Below are positions 11,866 through 21,307 of a stretch of DNA of 64,000 bases, piece after piece. Under the pieces are notes generated by a model, which saw only the letters and a list, made by a program, of their open reading frames with translations, did no database searches and was not told the DNA's origin. The position numbers and the translations under genes are program-made. The number at the start of each line of letters is the position of its first letter. The stretch's first letter is position 1. Source of the stretch: Porphyra umbilicalis (lineage: Eukaryota; Rhodophyta; Bangiophyceae; Bangiales; Bangiaceae); assembly GCA_002049455.2 (NCBI GenBank), contig KV918816.1, positions 124,001 to 188,000 of the forward strand, read 5' to 3'.

Positions 11866-12038
11866 GGTACGCGTACCAAATAACTCAGAGCCTACCGGAA
11901 TTCCCAACGTGGCTCCGGGATCTGTGTAATGCTGAGACCCAGAAGAGCCACCTTAACTAGGGGTGCACCCCTGCCATGAAAACGCATTACGACTGTACCA
12001 GCCCACGTCTTGGTCTGAGGTCCCCACTGCGGCTGTTA

Positions 12039-12666
12039 TGGTGCGTGTCCCAAAAATGAGACATGCGCGTTTTCTGAAGGACTGACACATCACTGCACGG
12101 GGGCAGGTGGGGTGGGGTACGAGAAAATTCTCCAGTGGCCTCCATGGAAAGAGCCTCTCCCGACGCGTTCTTGGCTGACAACTCCTTAGTACCCGCCTGT
12201 GGGCACTGTTCTGTGGACCTCTCAGATAGCCCCGATCTTGGAGCCAGTCTTTTTCAGGTTCTTGGGGTTACAGGTTTGCAACGCCAAAGCTCATGTGCTA
12301 ACTGGAGCTTCGATGAGGGGTGTCCCAAATCGTGTTTTCTTCACAGGGGGCTACATGGGGGTCTTTTTCACGTTTTTATTGGTAAGGTCGTGCCGTTTTC
12401 TTCGTGCACGAACTGTCAGCACATGCCTGCTCTAGTATCCGTGCATTTGATTGGGGCGCGTGATCGTCACCTGTCGAAGCTTCAATGAATGACACTTTCC
12501 CCCATGACACGTCAGGAGGTGCCGCCTCTGCTAACACTGTCAGGGGCCGTTCTGGAAGCACAGTGGGGCCGAGTGGGTCACATTACATTATCGGACCGTT
12601 GCAGAAGGCCAGTGGGCCGAGAAAAAAAGAAAAATCCGCGATGTCTCATTTTTGGGACACGCACCA
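12039..12666. mobile_element. TA-flanked inverted-repeat element, 628 bp
   Basis: A perfect 26-bp terminal inverted repeat begins TGGTGCGTGTCCCAAAAATG at both ends. TA lies outside both ends (12,037-12,038 and 12,667-12,668), as expected of Tc1/mariner-type integration. The interior has no transposase, so it is non-autonomous. Confidence 0.85.
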
Positions 12667-13079
12667 TAGAGACTGATATGGCACTTCCCCAAAAAATGGG
12701 CACCCCGCGGATCGTACGCACGATGACCCCTCTCACAGGCACCGTGAGGGGCGGCACGTTGTCAAAGGAGCGCACGATGTCTTACAGAAAAGCTCAACAC
12801 GAGTTCGAATGCAAGGATATTTCTCGCCCATCACGTGGCCGGGATTGCGGAATCGAGGAGGACGAGCGGTCTGATGGCCCATTGTCTTAGCCGAGTAGGC
12901 CAGATCTCAATATCGGGCTACTTGTTTCCATTAAGATTCCCGGTTTCGACATCGTGCAGGGCATCGTGCGCGATGCACAGTGTCCACTTCGTGCAGCGCT
13001 AATCGGCAGCCCCTAACTGAACCCGCGGAGTCGGGTCGGCTGATTTCGTCCCAGTTAGAGCTGCCAATTTCGGGCCTCT

Positions 13080-13484
13080 GTGCCTGAAAAAAGCACATCG
13101 TGCAGGACATCGTGCCAGCCGATCGAACGTGCAATCTGTAATGTGCGGCGTGCAAATATGGCCATCCGTCGGCGGCGTGCAGCTGTGCGCGGATCTGCGG
13201 ACTGTGCAAGGCAGCATCGATTTTTCATTGGTTGTGTGCCTCGTGTCGTGGGCGTCGCGAGTGTCGATCTCCTGAATTATTCAGCAGTGGACCGCCGTTC
13301 CGTTCCCCGACTGTTCAAGGCACCCCCCTCTGCCTGCACACTGCGACAGCCCACGTCACACCCTCTCGAGCGGCGCAAAGTCGAGCGAGACGTCGTGGGA
13401 TGGGCCATCGGCGACGGGGGCCACCAATGGACTTGGCACAGAACAGAAAACGCCTCCAAGCTGGCGCAGCAGGATACTCAATGA
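13080..13484 (+). other. Short region with a cysteine-rich reading, unassigned
   Basis: In one plus frame 13,142-13,275 reads CAACKYGHPSAAC followed by CGLCKAASIFHWLCASC, resembling paired zinc-binding motifs. A stop lies just before it and a different frame (13,080-13,484) is open across it, so no gene model can be given. It may be an exon or the remnant of a transposon protein. Confidence 0.2.
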
Positions 13485-13685
13485 GCATCTCATCGATCGT
13501 CCTACTCCTCGACCTAACACAGAACACACATAATCTGCGGCTGTACAGATATGTCTGCCAAATTTTATGGCCGACGGACTGTCCGCGTGTGGCTGTGCTG
13601 CCTGCAGAGCTTCGCACGAGAGATCTCAAGAAAACACCCAATGGCGTGCGGTCCGCTGATGAGCTGGAAAGAGGGGTGGCGGATT

Positions 13686-13855
13686 GCCACCCCCACCGTC
13701 GCCATCCCCACCGTCGCCACCCCCACCGTCGCCACCCCCACCGTCGCCACCCCCACCGTCGCCACCCCCACCGTCGCCACCCCCACCGTCGCCACCCCCA
13801 CCGTCGCCACCCCCACCGTCGCCACCCCCACCGTCGCCACCCTCACAGTCGCCAC
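13686..13855 (+). repeat. 15-bp minisatellite, about 11 copies
   Basis: Unit CACCGTCGCCACCCC. Read in different plus frames it gives SPPPP repeats (extensin-like), ATPTV repeats or HPHRR repeats, so the apparent proline-rich protein is a by-product of the array unless transcription is shown. CCG/CCC-rich DNA continues to 14,340. Confidence 0.9.
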
Positions 13856-14399
13856 CCTTCATGTCACCGTCGTCGCCCCCACGCTCGGCGCCCCCGCTTC
13901 CTCCGCCACCGCCCCCGCAGCCACCGCCGCCGCCGCCGCCCTAATCGCCCCGGCCAGCGCCACCGTGGTGGCCGCCCCCGATCCCGCCGCCGCCGCCCTC
14001 GCCCGCGCCCTGGTGGCTCCCTCTCTCGGCGGCCCCGCCCCCGCCCCCGTTGTCGATGCCGCCCCCGCCACCGTTGTCGCCGCCGCCCCGCCCCCGTTGT
14101 CACCGCCGCCCCCGCCCCCGTTGTCGCCGCCGCCCCGCCCCCGTTGTCGCCGCCGCCCCCGCCCCCGTCTTCGCCGCCGCCCCCGCCCCCGCCGTCGCCG
14201 CCCCCATCGTCGCTGCCCCCACCATCGCGCCCCGTTTCTTCTCGATCGCCACACCCGCCCCAACTGTGGCTGCCGCCGTCCCCGCCGACGCCACCCCCGC
14301 CTCGGCCCCCGCCGTCGCCGACGCCGCATCTGTTTTGTGTTCCCTCCCGCCGTCGCTGTCCTCTTTCTTTTTTCGTCTGAACCTCACCCTACTTTTTCT

Positions 14400-16651
14400 G
14401 CTCTCTCCACTTCTCTCTCTCTTGTGTTGTCAGTTTTGAGCCACATAAAGTTTTCCTGTTCACTGCAGGCGTTCGCTCCGAGACGCCGTGGGCTAGTGTA
14501 GATAAAGTGACCACTCCCCCCTTCGCAGAATGTTGGTCATCGTGGCGGCGGCTTCCATGCGCGTGAGCACGATAAGGCAGAGGGAGCAAATATCCGCACG
14601 GAAGGAGAGCGCGGAATGGGGTGGGTGCGAGAATAAAACCTCAACACATATTCGTTTTTTTTTGGCGCAGAGGCGCAACTGGCCGATGAAATGCACACAA
14701 AGCAGAGAGCCGATCGGACTTGGCGGCGATGATGGCCGTGGCGAAGGCTGAGGAGGTGGTATCGATAGATGCGAGCAGAGATCATTGTTAACGCCTAGAA
14801 ACAGCAAGACAAGAGAAGGAAAAAGAAAGTGGACGGAAAGTAAGGTGAGTTGTGGTCGGAAAAAAAAGAAGAAAGGGGACAGGCGACGGGCGGCGGCGGC
14901 GGCAGCAGCGCGCCGACGGGCCCCCCCGCCGCCCATACCCGCCGCCGCTGATGCGGGCGGCGGCGGACATGGGCGCGGTGCGGCGGCGGGGGGCCTGCAC
15001 CGGCACCCCCCGCAGCTGCGCTTGCCGGCGCTTGCGGCGCCTGCCGCCGTGTCGGGCGCAGGGCCGTCCCCCCCGCGGCGCCGCGGCAGGGCCAACGCGG
15101 GGCCGCGCCCGCGGGCGGGGTGGCCGCCGGCGGCTGCACCCGCCGAGAGGCGGCGGGCGCGGTCGCGCCTGTTGTCGCCGTGTCCCCGCCGCCGGCCGCC
15201 GGCCGGTGACTCCGCCGACGCGGCTGTAGCGCCGGCGGCCGACGGGCCGGCGGGGGAGACGGCGGCGGCGGCGGCGCCCGACGCGCCCGCCGCGTCGCCG
15301 CCCCCGTAGCCCGCGCCCCCCTCGAACGCCCGGCTGGCGCCGTTACGGTCGGGGGGGCGCACCCCCCCCCGCGGCGGCGGCGGGCCGCCCATCGGCGTTG
15401 TCATTGCCGCCGTCGCTGCCGCAGCGGCGGCGGCTGCCCGTCGTCAAACGCCGCCGACGGCGGTGCAGGCGGCAGCCGACGAGCATGCGGCGGCGGGCCT
15501 GATCATGATCCCCTCCGCCCCGCCGGGCGGGGGCGCCAACGTGCCGGCCGGCACTAGCGGCGGCGGTCGCGGCGGCGCCAAGCCCCCGACGCGATCCGCC
15601 CGACCGCCAGGCGGGGCGGTCGACGTGGCGGCGGCGGCGGCGCCGCCGCGCCGCCGCCGATCGTGGTGACCCACAGGCGGCCGCCCGGGTCCCCCCCGCC
15701 GACGCCATAGCCGCGGTTGTACCCGCCCCTCCCCCCCACCCCGCGCCACAAGGTCACCGCTCACCACCACCGCCTCGGGCGCGAGCGCCGGCACGAGGCC
15801 GCCGGCGGCGGCGCGCAGCGCCGCGCGCGACTTGCCGCCGTCGCCGCGTCCGCCTTTATCCACGTGCGCGTCGGTGAGTTGGAAGAGCGCCGTGACGCCG
15901 CCGGGGGTGTGGCCCCAAACCCCGTCGGCCGCGAGGGCGGCGGCGATGGGGGGGGGGGGGCGGCGGCCGCCGCCGCGATTGGGGGAGGGGGGGGAGGAAC
16001 ACCCCGAGGAGGATGGCGTCGACTCTGCTGGCCAAGACGGCGGCGCAGAGGAGGTCGGTAGGGAGATGGGGGGGGGGGGGGGGGGGGGGGGGACGTCGTC
16101 GGCGGGGCGGGGGCATCACCGTCGGCAGATGGTCCAGACCCCGCCGCGGCGCGCCCTGCCGGCCGACGCGCTGCTGTCCGACTGGGACGGGCGGGCGGCG
16201 GCGGCGGCGGCCGAACGCCGCGCCGCCGCTGCCGGTGCCAGCGACCCCGCCGTCGCCGCGACGGCGCCCCCAACCATAGAGCCGGCGGCCGTGCGGTGGC
16301 CGCCTCCCGTCGCCGGGCTGCCGTCCCCGTTTCCCGCGCCGCCGATGGCGGCCTCCCCCGCCCGCACGGCGGCGGCGGGCGCGCCCTCCCCAGGTCCGGC
16401 AGCGTCGGCGTCCCCCCCCGCCCCCTCTGCGTCGGCATTCCCCCCGCCGCTGCCGTCCGCGTCTCCGTCGCTGCCGACGCCGCTGACGCCCCTCACACCC
16501 GCCCGAGGTCCCCCAGCGGTGCATACCAGAGCGCCCGCACCGACGCGGCCGCCACCGCCTAGGGGCCGAGGCGGCACGCGAGGGACGCGGCCGCGTCGGG
16601 GACGACGGTTGTGAGCCGCCGCACCGCCGCGCCTTCCGCGTCGGTGGTGGC

Positions 16652-16688
<37 letters not shown>

Positions 16689-16950
16689 AAGAAAGTGGGA
16701 CCGGCGGCGGCGCCGCTGGAGGCGGCGGCAACGGCGTGGGTGAGGGCGGGGGAAGCGAGGGTGGAGGCGGGCGTGGAGGGGACGAGGGCGGCAACGGCGT
16801 GGGCGGGGGCGGTGGCGGCGGCGGCGTGGGCTGGGGCGGCGAAAGCGGGTGCGGCCGCGGTGGCGGCGGGGGTGGCAGCGGCGAGGGCGGGGGCGTGGGC
16901 GAGGGCGGCCTCGGCGCGGGCGGGCGCGGCCAGGGCGGGGGCGGGGGCGG
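14400..16950. other. Low-complexity CCG/GGC-rich region, no gene recognised
   Basis: Frames of up to about 430 codons exist on both strands, but they are poly-Pro, poly-Ala, poly-Gly and poly-Arg and overlap each other in several frames. A run of 25 G at 16,068-16,092 is the longest homopolymer in the window. Confidence 0.6.
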
Positions 16951-17030
16951 CCATGGCGGTGGCGGCGGCGGCCATGGCGGGGGCGGCGGCGGCCATGGCG
17001 GGGGCGGCGGCGGCCATGGCGGGGACGTGG
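16948..17030 (+). repeat. 18-bp GGCGGC-CCATGGC minisatellite
   Basis: Four copies of a unit close to GGCGGCGGCCATGGCGGG, embedded in a longer GGC-rich tract. Confidence 0.8.
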
Positions 17031-17503
17031 GCGGAGAGGGCGGGGGCGGGGGTGGACCCAGGAGTGATCTGCAGTGGCCGATCGCAGATTCTGTGGCCAC
17101 GAGTGGCCGGCCCAATTGCACACAGTGAAAGTGGCGGCGGTACACGAAAAAAATATGATTCTGCCTCCTGAACAGGCCATAGGACCTCTAGACGACGATC
17201 GCATTCGCCAGAGGCGGACAAAAAACGCATACTCAAATGACGCGCGACGGCGGATCGTGCCGATGAAGAAAGAAATGCCCCCAGACATAAGGCTTTCTTC
17301 CTTGCAAGAGCAGAAGGCCTTTGGTGACGTTTTTCGGCTTCCTGCCTCTCGCGTGGGGATCATCAGAGTGCGACAAGGTTTACCGGGGCACAAATGCGGC
17401 ACAGTCACTGGCTTCACATGCAGGAGGATCGCTTACAGCACGATGCGGGAACGATGCTTCCTGATCGGCGGTGTGTCCATTTTTGGGGGAAGTGCCATAA
17501 GGG

Positions 17504-17574
17504 CTGTAACTGGGGTTGTTAGTGGGGCTGTTAGTGGGGTTGTTACTGGGGCTGTTACTGGGGCTGTTATATAC
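17504..17574 (+). repeat. 12-bp minisatellite, inverted relative of the 19.5- and 20.7-kb arrays
   Basis: About six copies of GGGGCTGTTACT and variants. Its reverse complement, AGTAACAGCCCC, is the same unit that dominates 19,505-19,885 and 20,680-21,210. Confidence 0.8.
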
Positions 17575-19504
17575 GCAATGAGATAAAGTATTCCAGAGTC
17601 CTTTGCCTATAATTTGAATATATGGGATTTGATGATTTGGTATGACCGTTGCATCTCAGGCTGGACCCTCCCGATGTGCCAAGAGACCCACGTCCATTTT
17701 TTTCTGCGCGCTACCATCTCTACGCTCAGCGCGACGACCAACAGCCCGGTGGACACAGACGTCTGAACAGTGCCATGTGAAGGAAACACCGTGCCCAGAA
17801 GGACAAGTAAAAAACACACTGAGCACAACAGCAAGTCAGTCTTTCCATGGTAGGCAACGTCAAAAAACAGATCAAGCTCACGTCACATGTAACTACTCAG
17901 CCGGCAGAACCGTGGATCTCCAGTCGTGCGGCAACAAATGTTCAGTGCATGTCGAGGTGGGAAGAAGACGGACCAGGGGGAGCACACGGGGGGGTTGGGG
18001 TGGGGGGGCATTCGCGGGCGGAGAGTGTGGCATGAAACGTACGCTTGGCGTCAAGAAGCGCTCATAGAGGGGATGCGTCCACAGAGCGGGTGGGAAGGCG
18101 ATGCAAAGGCAATGAGCCGCAGTGGGACGAGACGGAAAGGGGGCGTGGGGGGTAGGGCGGGAAAGCGGCAGCGTGTTGCAAGAAAGTTGGCGGTAGCATC
18201 CGTTGGGCGAAGACGACATGGCTGACGACGGTGCGCGGGGCGTGGGTGGCTGTGAGCGCGAGGTGGAAGGCAGCTTCTCACGGTGAGGTCTCACGTGGAG
18301 ATTGCATGATGCCGCTCGTCCAATTAAAGAGGGCGCAAGCGCAGCGAACAGCCTCGGCGCGTGCCACGTCAGAAAGATGGTCAAAAGGAATGTATAAAAT
18401 AAGCATATCGTACGAAAGCAACGATGCAAACAATCCCCTCCAGGAGCGCCACTTTGCCTGACAAACACAGCGCATCCCGGCCCTGTTGGCTCTCCGCAAC
18501 GCCCAATCCTTTCGCTCTGCCGCAAACGTCGGCTGCGGCCGCACCGCCAGCCACGCCGGGCGTTGGCGTCGCCACCCGCCCCTTCACCTGGGGTCGTCCT
18601 CCCCTCCTGCGAAACCCCCCCATCCCCTCGACGCAGAGCCCGCGCGGATGGCAACAAAAAATAACAGCGGGCGGCGAGGAAGACGACGCGGGGGCTCCCC
18701 ACCGCCCACCGCTTGCTCGTCAGCGACAGTACATGGCACAGCGGCTCGCTCACTCGCCTGCGCGCCCGCGAGGGGGGCGCGGCCGACCCGACCATCGGGC
18801 CCCAACGGGCTACAAGCGCCGATGACAAGTGCCTCGCGCGGGAGCCCCCCCCGCCCCCCCCCTTCTCAAGTTTCCCTACCCCGCACCCCGCCACGCCACG
18901 CTTCCCCACCCCGCCGCTCTCCCCCCCACCCACAGCCAGCGGTGCGCCGCCTCCCGCCCGCGCCTCGACAGCACCGTCAACGGCGAAAGAAGGCCGCGGA
19001 TCTGCCTTCCGCCGTCGGCAACGGCGGCGGCCAATGCCAGTGACGGCCGCGCGCGGCCGCCACCCGCTCTGGGTGCTTGCAGCGGCCGCACCCGCGCCAG
19101 CAGTCCGCGCCGCACCCGTCCCTGCGCCGACTGCGGTAAGCTTCCAGCCCAGGTCCGCCCCGCCGCGGTCGCGGCCGCCGCACGTGGCGCCCCGCAGAGT
19201 GGCGCCAGTCGACGACGCTGCGTCGGCACCGGCGGCGGCTCCAGCTCTGCGCGTCGCTGGCCTCCACGCGGTAGCCATCCGCCGGCCGCATCGCAGTGGG
19301 GGGGTACCCGCGCGGCCGCCGCATCGGCCGGTGGCATCATCAGGCCGCGCCTGGTGAGTGAAGCCGCGGCGGGCGCGACGAGTGGAATGCCATTCATGGC
19401 AGCATCATGCTGCGCTCCTCTACGCATGCGAACAGCTCTTTAATGAACAATCATAACACACTCGAAGATACAACAAAAAGCAACTGGAACTGATCACAGA
19501 CTTG
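17575..19504. other. No gene recognised
   Basis: Long minus-strand frames (for example 17,893-19,278) lack domain structure and have the Ala/Arg/Pro composition expected of GC-rich non-coding DNA. Lower-GC DNA at 17,580-17,950 and 18,300-18,450 also shows no coding signal. Confidence 0.5.
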
Positions 19505-19885
19505 TAGCAGAGTCAACAGAACTCCCACTAACACCCCCAGTAACAGCCCGGTAACACCCCCGGGTAACAGCCCGGTAGCACCTCGAGTAACACCCCGGTA
19601 TCAGCCCGAGAAACACTCCGAGTAACATCCCGACAAACTCCCCGGTAAAACGACAAATACCACCCCAGTAACATCGCGAAAACACCCCGAGTAACACCCC
19701 GAATCACACCCCGAGTAACACCCCGATAATACCCCGAGTGACACCCCAAGTATCACTTCGGTAACATCCCGGTAGCACCCCGGTAACAGCCCGTTAACAG
19801 TCCGGTAACACTCAAAGTAACACCCCGGTACCACTTCAGTAACACCCCGAGTAACACCCCAGTAACACCCCGGTGACACCCCTGT
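19505..19885 (+). repeat. GTAACACCCC minisatellite, block 1
   Basis: Roughly 30-35 degenerate copies of an 11-12-bp unit, AGTAACACCCCG / GGTAACAGCCCG. The minus strand reads as repeats of RGVTG/GCYRG, which explains the open frames there. Confidence 0.9.
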
Positions 19886-20679
19886 ACAGTACGGCCCCGA
19901 AGTTGGGCGCCCTCAAAGATGGTCTTCGCGACCATCTTCGAGGGGGTCCAGACCCAGTAGCCCCTCTGTCAATGAGGCAACGCTGGTTGAGTCAGATTTG
20001 GTTTCAGTTCGGAGAAGCAAAGAAATTGCAAGTGGCAGCAGCTGAACCGGCAATGAGCAGGTACTTCGAGTTGAGCAGCCGACGGCGAGCCGCCGACGGC
20101 GTCCAGCTGGGCGCACCCCCCCAGCGGTCTTCTTTCTGGAGGCGCTGGACGCAAGCGCACGGCACCCTCCTGATCGGACGCGGCCTCCCCTCCAGCCCCC
20201 TCTCGCTTCAACCGCCGCTACCCCCAGAGTTCATAGCAAATATCAGTCTCCAGGCACTCACCTTCGCGAAACCGTGCAACGCAGGGCACCTCTCGGGCAA
20301 ATCGTCGATTGCGGCTGCGTCAAGGATCAACGGAAGTCGGGGTGGTCGCGGTGAGCGCCGGCAATGCGCGGTCGCGAGGAAGGTGGGTTCGGGGATCGGT
20401 GGAACGGGGTGTGGGGGGGAGGGGGGGGGGGTGGGGAGAGAGGGTGCGATCGCGAATGGCTGGTGCGTGTGTGCTTCCAGACCATAAAATGCGTATTTCT
20501 TGGTCATCCAATCCATTTCCGAAAAATATAAGCACGCAGCAGCCAGACTGTCGCGCTTGTCAAATCACGAATCCAAACTGCACGTTCCAGTGAGGGTGCT
20601 ACTCTAATGGCCTAGGAAGGGTGTTTTGTGTCTGGCCTACCCCAGGCGTTCTTCGGGGCTGTACTGGCACGCCCCAAAA
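19886..20679. other. No gene recognised between the two minisatellite blocks
   Basis: Contains a perfect hairpin AAGATGGTC-TTCGC-GACCATCTT at 19,917-19,939 and a G-rich tract at 20,400-20,440. Frames of up to 204 codons have no recognisable domains. Confidence 0.5.
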
Positions 20680-21210
20680 ACTTCCCGAGTAACACCCCAG
20701 TAACGACCCGAGTAACACCTCAGTGGCACCACGAGTAGCACCAAGGTAACACCCCTGTAACACCCTGGTAGCACCACGAGTAACACCCCGGTAACACCCC
20801 GGGAACCTTCCAGTAACACCGGCAGTAACACTCCAGTAGCACCCCGGTTACCTAACCCCAAGTAATACCCCGGTAACATCTTGGTAACACCCTGAAAAGC
20901 ACCCCTGTAAAACGACAAGTCATACCCCGGTGAAAGCTCCATCACACTGCAGTAAACTCCGAAGGAACACCCCGGTAAAACCCCGGTATCAACCTGGAAC
21001 TACCCCAAGCACCACCCCGGTAACACCCCGGCAACATCCCGAGTATCACCCCGATACGTAGCACCCCATAACACCCGGAATAACACCCTTGTAACATCCC
21101 GGTAGAGCCTAGAGTAACAGCTTGTAAACACCCCGGTGACACCCCGGTGACACCTCGAAAACACCCCCAGTATCAGCTCGATAAAACCCCCAGGAGCAGC
21201 CTGGTAACAC
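20680..21210 (+). repeat. GTAACACCCC minisatellite, block 2
   Basis: About 45 degenerate copies of the same 11-12-bp unit as block 1, in the same orientation. It ends about 100 bp before the CACTA element. Confidence 0.9.
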
Positions 21211-21307
21211 CCTGCAGGCGCGAGGCCACCGTCGCCCCCGACCTCGAAGAGAGTGTCATGTCGGTGCGCGATGCTCCCGTCCACGGCGTACGCACAAGCT
21301 GGCCAAG

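Larger units (their letters stand above)
10066..12036. other. No gene recognised; G-rich arrays and second 178-bp repeat
   Basis: Frames in this stretch resemble nothing known. 10,400-10,900 is strongly strand-biased (G on plus). 11,100-11,690 is unremarkable unique sequence. Confidence 0.5.
12679..17497. mobile_element. Possible 4.8-kb TA-flanked inverted-repeat element
   Basis: The left end TGGCACTTCCCC and the inverted right end share about 38 bp, including the stretch AAAAATGG-CAC-CCG and GATC. TA flanks both ends. The terminal sequence is related in style to the 12,039-12,666 element, which it nearly abuts (10 bp between them). The interior is mainly minisatellite and CCG/GGC DNA with no recognisable transposase. 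It could be one element expanded by repeats or two ends from different copies. Confidence 0.5.

Noticed and set aside
13232-14380. Proline/histidine-arginine-rich frame of about 380 codons on plus
   Set aside because: Generated by the 15-bp minisatellite and CCG tract; it starts at a non-ATG codon and is open in all three frames.
15856-17417. Two minus frames of about 430 codons with poly-Pro and poly-Arg
   Set aside because: Overlapping frames over a GGC/CCG tract; only the first 100 codons of one are of normal composition and match nothing recognised.
17893-19278. Minus-strand frame of 461 codons
   Set aside because: Composition is Ala/Arg/Gly/Pro-rich without domains, overlapping frames are equally long, and stops are rare in DNA this GC-rich.
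19528-19935. Minus-strand peptides with GVTRG/GCYRG repeats
   Set aside because: Translation of the 11-12-bp minisatellite; unit-length variation shifts the frame constantly.
19505-21210. CRISPR-like regular repeats
   Set aside because: Units are contiguous and degenerate with no spacers, and the genome is eukaryotic.
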